A stretch of DNA of 64,000 nt from JAAEUB01 sp964550345 (GCA_964550345.1 CAZJYZ010000001.1:62001-126000), one strand, 5' to 3'. Positions 34,637 to 42,939 are shown, numbered from the stretch's first letter. Notes: generated by a model not told the origin, from the sequence alone. A program made the numbers and translations.

Positions 34637-35520
34637 GCGACGCACGCCTGATCCCATCTAATGGCCGCGTTGCGCATGTCAGCCTCCGCGGGAAAGTCGA
34701 AGCCGAACAATTCACCGAAGGCACAGCAATGCGGGTCGCCGTACCGGTAGCGCCACTTTTTGACGGGATCGCCCCGGACCAGTGGAACCGCAACCGTGAG
34801 CTTTTGCTGCATGAGGGCTTTCAGGTGTTGGAGGAGGGTGAAGGCTGGGCCTTCGGCTTTGCCCTACGTGACAGCTATGTCGGCTACATGCGCCGGGATG
34901 CCTTATGCAAAGATTTCGGCCCCCTGACCCACATTATCTGCACGAGGCAAAGTTACCTTTTCCCGGAACCCGCGTTAAAAAGCAGCGCGGATATACGGCC
35001 CATTTACTTTGGAACATTGCTGACACCCGGAGACACGTTTGAGAATGGCCGCTGGAGCGAGGTAACGCTGGGCACGCCGGATGGCGGTTCGACCCAAACC
35101 AGATATGTCCCGACAGCGCATCTGCGTCATTTACAGGACGTCCCTGCTGATCCCGTTGCAATTGCTGAGCTTTTCCTTGGTACGCCTTACCTTTGGGGCG
35201 GAAACTCCGGCTTTGGCATTGATTGCTCGGGTCTGGTGCAGGCGGCCTTTCTGGCCTGTGGCATCCCCTGCCCCGGTGACAGCGACTTGCAAGAGGCAAC
35301 CTTGGGTTCGCCACTAGCCAAAGGGGCCGTCTTGCGGCGTGGAGATCTGGTATTCTGGAAAGGGCATGTGGCCCTTTGTGTGGATAAAACTACGCTGATC
35401 CACGCCAATGCCACCGATATGGCCGTGGCCTATGAGGGCATAGAACAGGCAATCACACGTATCGAAGCACAGGGCGAAGGTCCGGTGAACGCGCGTAAAC
35501 GCGTCGCTCGTCAGCGCTGA
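34633..35520 (+). CDS. NlpC/P60 (C40) family peptidase with SH3-like domains
   Basis: 295 residues. The N-terminal 150 residues look like two SH3b repeats (VAHVSLRGKVEAEQF...VGYMRRDAL). The C-terminal C40 domain has the catalytic Cys in GFGIDCSGLVQAAF, His in KGHVALCVD and a polar third residue in LIHANA. These enzymes cut D-gamma-Glu-diaminopimelate bonds in murein peptides. No signal peptide is visible, which fits cytoplasmic recycling of cell-wall peptides together with the upstream aminopeptidase. Confidence 0.88.
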   Translation: MSDARLIPSNGRVAHVSLRGKVEAEQFTEGTAMRVAVPVAPLFDGIAPDQWNRNRELLLHEGFQVLEEGEGWAFGFALRDSYVGYMRRDALCKDFGPLTHIICTRQSYLFPEPALKSSADIRPIYFGTLLTPGDTFENGRWSEVTLGTPDGGSTQTRYVPTAHLRHLQDVPADPVAIAELFLGTPYLWGGNSGFGIDCSGLVQAAFLACGIPCPGDSDLQEATLGSPLAKGAVLRRGDLVFWKGHVALCVDKTTLIHANATDMAVAYEGIEQAITRIEAQGEGPVNARKRVARQR

Positions 35521-35525
35521 GAGGC

Positions 35526-35879
35526 TTAATCGACCGCCCGGATCAGTTTGCGTTCCAGCACCCTGAGCACGGTTTTTAGGTCCTGCCCTCGTTTAAGCAC
35601 CTGCCCATCCATGCCGATTACCGCATATTGCCCCTGACGCAGTCGCAGGCGTGGTCGTTTCTCGATCCGGTAAAGAGGGTGTTCGGCGGTTCGGCGAAAA
35701 ACTGAAAAGACCGCCACATCACTCAGAAAACTCAACCCGTAATCGCGCCATTCTCCGGCCGCGACCATGCGACCATAAAGCCCCATGATGATGGCCAGTT
35801 CCTGGCGATGAAAGGTAACCTGTTCGCGGGGCCCGGTATTCTTTTTAAAGGGTACTGGCGTTTGCGTTTGCATATTCAT
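35526..35879 (-). CDS. DUF2794 domain-containing protein
   Basis: 117 residues from ATG 35879: EQVTFHRQELAIIMGLYGRMVAAGEWRDYGLSFLSDVAVFSVFRR, then YRIEKRPRLRLRQGQYAVIG. I recognise this as DUF2794, a small alphaproteobacterial family of unknown role. The frame is open to 36179 but the extension is antisense to paaI. It is convergent with the NlpC/P60 gene, 5 bases apart. Confidence 0.85.
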   Translation of the reverse strand: MNMQTQTPVPFKKNTGPREQVTFHRQELAIIMGLYGRMVAAGEWRDYGLSFLSDVAVFSVFRRTAEHPLYRIEKRPRLRLRQGQYAVIGMDGQVLKRGQDLKTVLRVLERKLIRAVD

Positions 35880-35985
35880 ACCCCAAACTTGGCCGCAAAT
35901 GCCCGGTAAATCAATCCCCAGCAAGAATGGTGTGTTGAACAGGGGGCCAGCTTTGGGCATGCTTTGCTTAAAAGGGGATAGCAGC

Positions 35986-36411
35986 ATGACAGAAGACGAA
36001 CGGGCAAAGCGTGTTGCAGCGTTCATGTGGGAGCGCGACAAGCTTAGCCCAGGAATGGGGATGAAGCTTGCCAAAATCGAACCGGGAAGTGCCGTTGTTA
36101 CCATGCGTATCAGACCTGATATGGTCAACGGCCACGGCATTTGCCATGGTGGTGTAATCTTTACCCTGGCGGACAGCACTTTTGCCTATGCCTGCAACAG
36201 CCGTAATCAGAGCACGCTGGCTCAGATGTGTTCGATCACCTATGTCAGCCCCGGCCACGAAGGCGAGGAACTGCGCGCCGAAGCGCGTGAAATCAACCTT
36301 GCCGGGCGTTCAGGTATTTACGACGTGACCATTTCCGGTGAAGATGGCCGCAAAGTGGCCGAGTTTCGTGGCCATTCCCGCCAAATCAGCGGGCAGCATA
36401 TCGAGGAATAA
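35986..36411 (+). CDS. paaI: Hydroxyphenylacetyl-CoA thioesterase PaaI
   Basis: 141 residues, hot-dog fold. NGHGICHGGVIFTLADSTFAYACN contains the HGG-x-x-x-T/D active-site helix of PaaI. AAAGGGG precedes ATG 35986. It removes CoA from dead-end or toxic ring-oxygenated phenylacetyl-CoA intermediates. It is followed 58 bases later by paaK, so a phenylacetate role is strongly supported even though paaABCDE are not in the window. Confidence 0.88.
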   Translation: MTEDERAKRVAAFMWERDKLSPGMGMKLAKIEPGSAVVTMRIRPDMVNGHGICHGGVIFTLADSTFAYACNSRNQSTLAQMCSITYVSPGHEGEELRAEAREINLAGRSGIYDVTISGEDGRKVAEFRGHSRQISGQHIEE

Positions 36412-36469
36412 AGTGAGACATCCAAACGCGCGACAATATGGAAGGATAAGACCCTGAGAAAGGCGTAGA

Positions 36470-37780
36470 ATGAAAGACCTTACCCCCAGGCGCGAGGACC
36501 TGGACCCTATTGAAATCGCGTCGCGCGATGAAATTACCGCACTACAACTTGAACGGCTGAAATGGTCTTTGCACCATGCCTATGAGAATGTGCCTTTTTA
36601 CCGTAAAAGCTTTGACGCAGCTGGGGTCCACCCGGATGATCTGACGTCACTTGCTGATCTGGCGCGCTTTCCCTTCACCATGAAACAGGACCTCAGGGAC
36701 AATTACCCATTTGACATGTTTGCCGTGCCCCGCGAACAGGTCGCGCGCATTCACGCCTCCTCGGGAACAACCGGCAAGCCGACCGTGGTTGGTTATACCC
36801 AAAACGATCTTGATGTCTGGGCCGAGGTTATGGCGCGCTCCATGCGTGCCAGCGGAACCCGCCCCGGCGACGTGGTGCATGTGGCTTACGGCTATGGATT
36901 GTTCACCGGTGGGCTGGGCGCTCATTACGGCGCCGAGCGGCTGGGATGTACCGTGGTACCGGTTTCGGGCGGAATGACACCGCGTCAGGTGACCCTGATC
37001 GAAGATTTCAAGGCCACAACGATCATGGTCACGCCATCATATTTGCTTTCAATCCTCGATGAATACCGCGCGCAGGGGCTGGACCCGCGTCAAAGCCCGC
37101 TTCAGGTCGGCATTTTTGGGGCTGAGCCGTGGACCAACGCCATGCGAAGCGAGATCGAGCACGCCTTTGACATGCATGCCGTGGACCTTTTTGGCATGTC
37201 CGAGATCATGGGACCGGGAGTGGCCAATGAATGTGTTGAAACAAAAGACGGGCTGCACATCTGGGAGGATCATTTCTACCCGGAAATCATTAACCCCGAG
37301 ACCGGTGAATTGGTGGAAGACGGTGAAATGGGCGAGCTGGTATTCACTTCGCTGACCAAAGAGGCGTTTCCCATCATCCGCTACCGCACCCGTGATCTGA
37401 GCCGGCTTTTGCCGGGCACAGCGCGTTCCATGCGGCGGATGGAAAAGATCACCGGGCGCTCGGATGACATGATCATCCTGCGTGGCGTCAACGTGTTCCC
37501 CACTCAAATCGAAGAACAGCTTTTGAAAGTTGCAGCCCTGACGCCACATTTCCAGATCAGGCTGGAACGCAAAGGGCGGCTGGATGCGCTGACGGTGCTG
37601 TGCGAGGCAACGCCCGAGGCAGCGACGGGCGAGGCACGCGACGGGGCGGCGCGCGACCTTGCGCACCGGGTCAAACAGGTCATCGGCGTCTCGGTGGCCG
37701 TTGAGGTGGCAACACCTGGCGGGGTGGCCCGCTCACAAGGCAAGGCGGTACGAATTATTGATGAAAGGTCAAAGAGTTAA
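36470..37780 (+). CDS. paaK: Phenylacetate-CoA ligase PaaK
   Basis: 436 residues, an ANL adenylate-forming enzyme: HASSGTTGKPTVVGYT (P-loop), FGAEPWTNAMR, YRTRDLSRLLPG and TGRSDDMIILRGVNVFPTQIEE (C-terminal hinge). It activates phenylacetate to phenylacetyl-CoA, the first step of the paa pathway. AAAGG precedes the ATG. Downstream of paaI in the same direction. Confidence 0.93.
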   Translation: MKDLTPRREDLDPIEIASRDEITALQLERLKWSLHHAYENVPFYRKSFDAAGVHPDDLTSLADLARFPFTMKQDLRDNYPFDMFAVPREQVARIHASSGTTGKPTVVGYTQNDLDVWAEVMARSMRASGTRPGDVVHVAYGYGLFTGGLGAHYGAERLGCTVVPVSGGMTPRQVTLIEDFKATTIMVTPSYLLSILDEYRAQGLDPRQSPLQVGIFGAEPWTNAMRSEIEHAFDMHAVDLFGMSEIMGPGVANECVETKDGLHIWEDHFYPEIINPETGELVEDGEMGELVFTSLTKEAFPIIRYRTRDLSRLLPGTARSMRRMEKITGRSDDMIILRGVNVFPTQIEEQLLKVAALTPHFQIRLERKGRLDALTVLCEATPEAATGEARDGAARDLAHRVKQVIGVSVAVEVATPGGVARSQGKAVRIIDERSKS

Positions 37781-37868
37781 GATGTAGTGCGCAATTTGAT
37801 GGTAATGAAAATGTTTGCCATCTTTCATAAGAGCGCGTGTGACTAAGATGTGTAACAATTAAGATGTA

Positions 37869-37899
37869 CCCGACTTAATACCCTTTTTACCAAGTCGGG
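37869..37899 (+). promoter_or_regulatory. Leader hairpin immediately before PAP2 ribosome site
   Basis: CCCGACTT (37869-37876) pairs perfectly with AAGTCGGG (37892-37899), with a 15-base loop. The ribosome site AGAGG begins two bases later and ATG follows at 37913. It could modulate translation or be a terminator for paaK read-through, though the T-run lies in the loop rather than after the stem. Confidence 0.4.
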
Positions 37900-37912
37900 A
37901 AGAGGTACAGTA

Positions 37913-38608
37913 ATGAGTTTTGATTTTTGGGTTTTCAGCCTGTTCAACGGGCTTTCCGGCCGTTGGATGATTTTTGATCTGGTGATATTCGCCTGTTTCG
38001 ATAGCCATTTCTTCAAGGGTGTGCCGCCAATGCTGGTTTTTTGGGGTGCGTGGTTTTACCGGTGGGATGAGCCTTTGAAAAAGCGGGTGCAGTTGGTCGC
38101 CAGCCTGTGGGTCGCGATCTTGGCAATTGCATTTGGACGCGCCTTGGCCGTGAACCTGCCTTTCCGCAACCGGCCTGTCCAAACCGAAGGGCTCGACATG
38201 GTCGATCCCCTTTATGGACCGCTGGAATGGGGGGAAGGCCTGTCATCGCTGCCCAGCGATCACGCAATTCTTTATTTCGCCGTCGCCACCAGCCTTTTCT
38301 TTGTCAGCCGCTTGGCCGGATCCATTTTGCTTGCACATGCGCTTTTCGTGATAACTCTGCCACGTATCATCATAGCCGCACACTGGCCTTCGGATATTCT
38401 GGTCGGAGCCGCAATTGGCATTTTCATGGCACTTATTGTGATGCCCGCGCTTTCCCGGTTGTTCCAGCGGACTGTCCCTGTGATGAACCCGAAGCGGTTA
38501 GCCTATCTTGGCTATCCGGTCCTGTTTCTGACGACCCTGCAAGTTGCAACATTGTTTGAAAGCGCTCGCAGCGCGGTGACCATGGTGAAACTTATCCTTT
38601 TGGGGTAA
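37913..38608 (+). CDS. PAP2 superfamily phosphatase
   Basis: 231 residues with about six membrane helices. The three-part acid phosphatase motif is present: an R-P in FRNRPVQ, PSDHA (motif II His) and RIIIAAHWPSDILVG (motif III Arg, His, Asp). Members dephosphorylate phosphatidate or undecaprenyl pyrophosphate at the outer face of the inner membrane. It is convergent with imuB, 24 bases apart. Confidence 0.87.
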   Translation: MSFDFWVFSLFNGLSGRWMIFDLVIFACFDSHFFKGVPPMLVFWGAWFYRWDEPLKKRVQLVASLWVAILAIAFGRALAVNLPFRNRPVQTEGLDMVDPLYGPLEWGEGLSSLPSDHAILYFAVATSLFFVSRLAGSILLAHALFVITLPRIIIAAHWPSDILVGAAIGIFMALIVMPALSRLFQRTVPVMNPKRLAYLGYPVLFLTTLQVATLFESARSAVTMVKLILLG

Positions 38609-38632
38609 CACATCGCACGAAAATTCACGTTT

Positions 38633-40297
38633 TCAGCCAAACGAACCATGACAAAACCAGCCCGGCGACAGGGCCGCGCCATAGGCGTAATAAAGCCATA
38701 GCCGCGCGCCTTCGCCCGTCACCACCTCCCAGTAGTCACGGGCGCCGTTTCGCCACTCAGCCTCGGCCAGCCACCATTCCGGGGTGATCCGTTCGGGGCC
38801 GGTACGTGCCACGACCTCGTGGTCGCGGCTGCGCCAGCGGAAAGTGGCGGGCAGGACCGGCGTGGCGGGGATCATCACCGGCTCGGCAGGCCACAACATC
38901 AGCGGGCGCGCCGCACCGGGGGGGGTGGCCCAGTCACGGGCCGGTTCGGACCAGGCGGCGGCCAGCACCAGAGCAGCCTTTTCCGGCGCGTGGCTTTCGG
39001 CGGGGGCGATCCGGGTCAGCGCCTCCAGCCCCAGCCGGGCACCGATCCGCCCCATCAGATCATCCATTGCCGCGCCATCCTGTGCGCCCCCGGCAGGTGC
39101 CCCCCGCATTCGGACAGGCCCGCTATGCTGATGTGGGGTGGCGGCTTCGTGCATCGTGGCAACCAGCCGCAGCTGGTCGATGCCAAAGCCCGCATCCACC
39201 CCGTCCAATTTCATCGCCAGCAGAGGGCGGATGCGGGCAGGATCGGCACTGGGGCGCGCCAGCCCGACGGTAATAACCTGCCGTGTGTGATCCGTACGGC
39301 TCAGTTCCAGCCGTACTTGCCGCGCCCCGCGCCCACGCGCCCTGAGGCGCTGGGACAGCTCCGGCAGCAACCGGTCGAGGCCCGCCAGAATGTCCTCCTC
39401 CAGCCCGATCGGGTCTGGCAGGCTCATGCGCACGGCGAAATGCAATGGCGGGCGGGCGGGCGAGACCGGCTCGGGCTCGGCCCCCAGCGCCTGATCAAGA
39501 CGGCGCACCAGATCGCGGCCAAACCGCCTTGCCAGCCCGGCACGCGGCGTGCCCAGCACATCCTCGATACGGCGCAGCCCCAGCCGGTTCAGCCCGGCCA
39601 GAATGTCGTCAGGCAGGCGCAGGGCAGCCATGGGCAGGGGGGCGATAGCGCTACGGGTGCTGCCCACCGGCGCAATTCGTGCGGCCCCGGCATCACCCGC
39701 AGCCACTGGCGGAGGGGCACCACCACGGGTCCAGTGACGGCGTTTGCCCTTGGCCGCGCGCGAACGCGTTGCCCGCGCCTCCTGATCTATCGCATCCCCA
39801 CCCGGTGCACCCCCCGCCTCGACCCCGGCAAAGCGCGCCAATGCCCAGGCTGCCCCCACACTGTCCGCCACCCCTGCCCGCACGCTCAGGCCCAGCCCGG
39901 CGCAGTCCTGTTCTACCTGCGCCACCAGCGCCGCTTCGCCACCGAAAAGATGGGCGCATCCGGTGATATCCAGAACCAGCGCCGCCGGTGGTTCTTCGCC
40001 GACCCATGGGCTGAACTTACCCGCCCAGCGCCTGAGCAGGGTCAGGAATGCCGCTTCAGCCGTCAGGTTTTCCGGGCGCGAAACCAGCCCCGGACACATG
40101 GCACGGGCGTCGCGCAAAGGCTGACCGGGGGCAAGCCCCGCCGCACTTGCCTCCTGCGATAAAGACGCCAGCACCTGCATATTTCCCTGATCACGCACGA
40201 CAACAAAGGGTCCGGGCACCAAGCCGGGCTCAAGCCTGAGCAACCGCTCGGCAGCAAGGCGGGGAAACCACAGGGAAAGGATACGTCTGGCAGGCAT
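38633..40297 (-). CDS. imuB: ImuB, catalytically inactive Y-family polymerase homologue
   Basis: 554 residues from ATG 40297 (MPARRILSLWFPRLAAERLLR). It has the Y-family palm (LVLDITGCAHLFGGE), a helix-hairpin-helix region (ILAGLNRLGLRRIEDVLGTPRAGLARRFG) and a little-finger-like domain, then a long C-terminal part ending GWFCHGSFG. ImuB bridges the beta clamp to DnaE2 for SOS mutagenesis. The frame continues upstream to 40858, but that overlaps the cytochrome c' gene and has no family similarity. No imuA or dnaE2 is adjacent. A LexA box lies 10 bases upstream of the ATG. Confidence 0.88.
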   Translation of the reverse strand: MPARRILSLWFPRLAAERLLRLEPGLVPGPFVVVRDQGNMQVLASLSQEASAAGLAPGQPLRDARAMCPGLVSRPENLTAEAAFLTLLRRWAGKFSPWVGEEPPAALVLDITGCAHLFGGEAALVAQVEQDCAGLGLSVRAGVADSVGAAWALARFAGVEAGGAPGGDAIDQEARATRSRAAKGKRRHWTRGGAPPPVAAGDAGAARIAPVGSTRSAIAPLPMAALRLPDDILAGLNRLGLRRIEDVLGTPRAGLARRFGRDLVRRLDQALGAEPEPVSPARPPLHFAVRMSLPDPIGLEEDILAGLDRLLPELSQRLRARGRGARQVRLELSRTDHTRQVITVGLARPSADPARIRPLLAMKLDGVDAGFGIDQLRLVATMHEAATPHQHSGPVRMRGAPAGGAQDGAAMDDLMGRIGARLGLEALTRIAPAESHAPEKAALVLAAAWSEPARDWATPPGAARPLMLWPAEPVMIPATPVLPATFRWRSRDHEVVARTGPERITPEWWLAEAEWRNGARDYWEVVTGEGARLWLYYAYGAALSPGWFCHGSFG

Positions 40298-40307
40298 GGC
40301 ACTATTT

Positions 40308-40333
40308 GTTCTTGATTTGTTCTTGATTTGCTC
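40308..40333 (-). promoter_or_regulatory. LexA (SOS) box of imuB
   Basis: On the plus strand, GTTC (40308-40311), TTGATTT, GTTC (40319-40322) exactly matches the alphaproteobacterial SOS box GTTC-N7-GTTC. A third, degenerate repeat (TTGATTT then GCTC, 40330-40333) extends it at the same 11-base period. It sits 10 bases upstream of the imuB start, placing it over the transcription start or ribosome site. Confidence 0.85.
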
Positions 40334-40448
40334 TTTTAAGAGATCCTCCAGCCTGAGTCGAGTCCCGCCCCTGCTCACGGCTCTGTTATTTTGGTTTTGG
40401 GGTAAAATTGTTACTCTGAATGGATAAACGCGAAACAAAGGACAGTTG

Positions 40449-40886
40449 ATGACCCGATTCAAGATAGCCATTTTCACAGCCAGCTTGGTTGCCACCGCAG
40501 CATTCGCCCATGACGGCGTGCAAAACCTGGCAGTGAAGGAACGTATGAAAGCGATGGAAACCATCGGGGCCAACATGAAAATTCTGGCCGGCATGGCCCG
40601 CGGACAAACAACCTTTGACGCAGACGCCGCCAATGCGGCCCTCGCTACAATGGCCACAGTTGCGGCGACGGTACCTGACCTTTTTGAAGCACAGGAGGAC
40701 GATCCAAAATCCGAGGCTGCGGATGAAATCTGGACCAATTGGGATGATTTTGTTGCGAAGGCTGGCGCGCTGGAAAACGCTGCGAGCACGGCTGCTGGCA
40801 GTGTTAGTGACGCCGCCAGCCTTGGCGCAGCTATGGGTGCTGTTGGTGGAACCTGCAAATCCTGCCATCAGGAATACAAACTCTGA
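40449..40886 (+). CDS. Class II cytochrome c (cytochrome c'-like)
   Basis: 145 residues. Signal peptide of about 21 residues (ending AFA), then a four-helix bundle with the haem motif CKSCHQEYK at the extreme C-terminus, the mark of cytochrome c'. A Met-less haem pocket would bind NO or CO (family knowledge). AAGGACAG supports ATG 40449; a TTG precedes it by one codon. Upstream of the class III alcohol dehydrogenase; periplasmic NO handling is a likely role. Confidence 0.85.
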   Translation: MTRFKIAIFTASLVATAAFAHDGVQNLAVKERMKAMETIGANMKILAGMARGQTTFDADAANAALATMATVAATVPDLFEAQEDDPKSEAADEIWTNWDDFVAKAGALENAASTAAGSVSDAASLGAAMGAVGGTCKSCHQEYKL

Positions 40887-40916
40887 ACACTGGCTACCGG
40901 TAGAAATTTTACCGTC

Positions 40917-40992
40917 AGGTTGGGTGAAAGGCGCGAAAGTGCGTGCCCACGCCGTTTTCAGAGTTGAAATACTCTCGGCTTTCACTCAACCT
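40917..40992 (+). promoter_or_regulatory. Large folded element upstream of class III alcohol dehydrogenase
   Basis: AGGTTGGGTGAAAG (40917-40930) pairs with CTTTCACTCAACCT (40979-40992), 14 bp with one G-U pair. Enclosed are GCGT-GCCC-ACGC and GCCG...AGAGT-TGAAAT-ACTCT-CGGC, giving a three-way-junction-like fold. It ends 27 bases before the dehydrogenase ATG, just upstream of its ribosome site. Confidence 0.55.
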
Positions 40993-41019
40993 GCAGAAAA
41001 TATTTCAGGGAGATAGAAT

Positions 41020-42132
41020 ATGCGCACTCAGGCAGCAGTGGCCCTTGAGGCCGGAAAACCATTGGAAATCATGGAAGTAAACCTTGAAGGTCCACGTGCC
41101 GGAGAGGTGCTGGTCGAGATCAAGGCGACCGGCATATGCCACACTGATGAATTCACCCTTTCCGGTGCCGACCCCGAAGGGCTGTTCCCGGCCATTTTGG
41201 GCCATGAGGGCGCGGGCGTGGTGCTGGAAGTTGGCGAAGGCGTGACCTCAGTCGCGCCCGGGGACCATGTGATCCCGCTTTACACCCCAGAATGCCGCCA
41301 GTGTGAATATTGCCTGAACCCAAAAACCAACCTGTGCCAGTCGATCCGTTCGACACAGGGCCAAGGGCTGATGCCTGATGGAACCAGCCGGTTCTCCATG
41401 CTCGATGGCACGCCAATCCTGCACTACATGGGCTGTTCAACCTTCGCCAACCACACAGTATTACCCGAGATTGCGCTGGCCAAGGTGCGGCCGGACGCGC
41501 CCTTTGACAAGATTTGTTATATCGGCTGCGGCGTCACCACCGGGCTGGGGGCTGTGATGAACACGGCCAAGGTCGAAATCGGCTCAACCGCGATTGTATT
41601 CGGACTGGGCGGCATTGGCCTGAATGTGCTGCAGGGGCTGCGGCTGGCGGGCGCCGACCAGATCGTCGGCGTTGACCTGAACCCCGCCAAGATCGAAATG
41701 GCCAAGCGTTTCGGCATGACTGATTTTGTTAACCCTTCCGAGGTTAAGGGCGATCTTGTAGGCCATCTGGTTGAGCTGACCGGTGGCGGGGCGGATTACA
41801 CTTTTGACGCCACCGGAAATGTGGACGTGATGCGCACCGCCCTTGAGGCCGCCCACAAGGGCTGGGGCGAAAGCGTGATTATCGGCGTCGCACCGGCGGG
41901 GGCCGAAATCTCCACCCGCCCTTTCCAGCTGGTCACCGGGCGCGTCTGGCGCGGCACGGCCTTTGGTGGCGCGCGCGGGCGCACGGACGTGCCAAAGATT
42001 GTCGACTGGTACATGGATGGCAAAATCGAGATCGACCCCATGATCACCCACACGATGGGGCTTGAGGACATCAACAAAGGTTTTGACCTGATGCATGCCG
42101 GTGAAAGCATCCGCAGCGTGGTGGTTTACTAA
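41020..42132 (+). CDS. frmA: S-(hydroxymethyl)glutathione dehydrogenase / class III alcohol dehydrogenase
   Basis: 370 residues. Catalytic zinc ligands are in ATGICHTDEFTL and GHEGAGVV. The structural zinc Cys cluster is CRQCEYCLNPKTNLC, and the NAD loop is GLGGIGLNVLQG. It oxidises S-hydroxymethylglutathione (formaldehyde adduct) to S-formylglutathione and in most organisms also reduces S-nitrosoglutathione. GGGAGA precedes the ATG. The partner S-formylglutathione hydrolase is 4 kb downstream. Often called adhI or flhA in Rhodobacteraceae. Confidence 0.95.
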   Translation: MRTQAAVALEAGKPLEIMEVNLEGPRAGEVLVEIKATGICHTDEFTLSGADPEGLFPAILGHEGAGVVLEVGEGVTSVAPGDHVIPLYTPECRQCEYCLNPKTNLCQSIRSTQGQGLMPDGTSRFSMLDGTPILHYMGCSTFANHTVLPEIALAKVRPDAPFDKICYIGCGVTTGLGAVMNTAKVEIGSTAIVFGLGGIGLNVLQGLRLAGADQIVGVDLNPAKIEMAKRFGMTDFVNPSEVKGDLVGHLVELTGGGADYTFDATGNVDVMRTALEAAHKGWGESVIIGVAPAGAEISTRPFQLVTGRVWRGTAFGGARGRTDVPKIVDWYMDGKIEIDPMITHTMGLEDINKGFDLMHAGESIRSVVVY

Positions 42133-42139
42133 AGGCTTC

Positions 42140-42214
42140 GCGGCGCGCTACCTCGCGCCGCACCCGATCGGGGGCCAGCCCCCGAACCCCCGAGGTATTT
42201 CATCCAAGATGAAA
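42140..42214 (+). repeat. REP-like element after frmA: two hairpins plus GAGGTATTTC box
   Basis: GCGGCGCG-CTACCT-CGCGCCGC (42140-42161) is a perfect 8-bp hairpin. CGGGGGC-CA-GCCCCCG (42169-42184) is a second one. Then comes GAGGTATTTCATCCAAGATG (continuing to GAAA, 42192-42214), which matches 20 of 23 bases with 50963-50985. The first hairpin starts 8 bases past the frmA stop and may end transcription. Confidence 0.6.
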
Positions 42215-42307
42215 GAGACGGGCAAAAGGAGTCATTTTTAACCACGCCCCTTGTGCCTGCCTGGATTGCCTTTAGATTAATCGCGAACGGGCATTCTTTG
42301 GGAGAAG

Positions 42308-42913
42308 ATGATGCAAGATATTTTTCTGGGCGAAGAAAACGGTAAAGACAACAACGCCGCTTCACCCGCCGTGGACAAGCTATTTTTTAAAAGCCGTAAT
42401 GTCCTGATTACCGGCGCGATCGACGACAAGGCCGCGCGCAAGGCGGTAACGCACCTTCTGGCACTGGCCGAGGACGGGGATGATCCGATCAATCTCTATA
42501 TCTCATCCCCTGGCGGCCATGTGGAAAGTGGCGACATGGTGCATGACATGATCAAGTTCATTCGCCCCGAAGTGCGTTGCATCGGCTCGGGATGGGTCGC
42601 GTCTGCGGGCGCGCTCATCTTTATCGGCGCCGAAAAGAAAAACCGCTATTGCCTGCCCAATACCAGGTTCTTGCTACACCAACCTTCGGGTGGGATTGGT
42701 GGATCCGCCACCGACATGATGATCCAGGCCGAACAGATCTCGATAATGCGGGAACGTTTTGACCACCTGTTCGCGGAAGCAACAGGCCAGACCGCTGAGC
42801 GCATTCGCGAGGACACCCAAAGGGATTTCTGGCTGAACACCGATGAAGCGCTGGAATACGGGCTGCTGGGGGCAGTGATAACCTCAATTGACCAGTTGGG
42901 TGCGCCTGAATAA
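42308..42913 (+). CDS. ClpP-like ATP-dependent protease proteolytic subunit
   Basis: 201 residues. The triad is complete with canonical spacing: Ser99 (GWVASAGA), His124 (FLLHQPSGG) and Asp173 (DTQRDFWL). ISSPGGHVESG and DEALEYGLLG are ClpP blocks. The Ser region (GSGWVASAGALIFIGA) departs from the usual G-MAASMGAFLL, so this is a paralogue distinct from housekeeping ClpP1. No clpX or clpA is near. GGGAGAAG precedes ATG 42308. Confidence 0.85.
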   Translation: MMQDIFLGEENGKDNNAASPAVDKLFFKSRNVLITGAIDDKAARKAVTHLLALAEDGDDPINLYISSPGGHVESGDMVHDMIKFIRPEVRCIGSGWVASAGALIFIGAEKKNRYCLPNTRFLLHQPSGGIGGSATDMMIQAEQISIMRERFDHLFAEATGQTAERIREDTQRDFWLNTDEALEYGLLGAVITSIDQLGAPE

Positions 42914-42939
42914 GGTACGACCCCGCTAAAAACCGTTCC

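Noticed and set aside
38819..40162. 447-codon open frame on the plus strand inside imuB
   Set aside because: Composition-driven shadow in a very GC-rich gene; no ribosome site, no domain, low-complexity Arg/Pro/Gln-rich translation.
40305..40333. Short direct repeats before imuB as a mini CRISPR or iteron array
   Set aside because: The 11-base period with GTTC half-sites is fully explained by overlapping LexA boxes.
40298..40858. Long N-terminal extension of ImuB
   Set aside because: It is antisense to the cytochrome c' gene, lacks family similarity, crosses the LexA box, and ATG 40297 begins exactly at the ImuB N-terminal motif.
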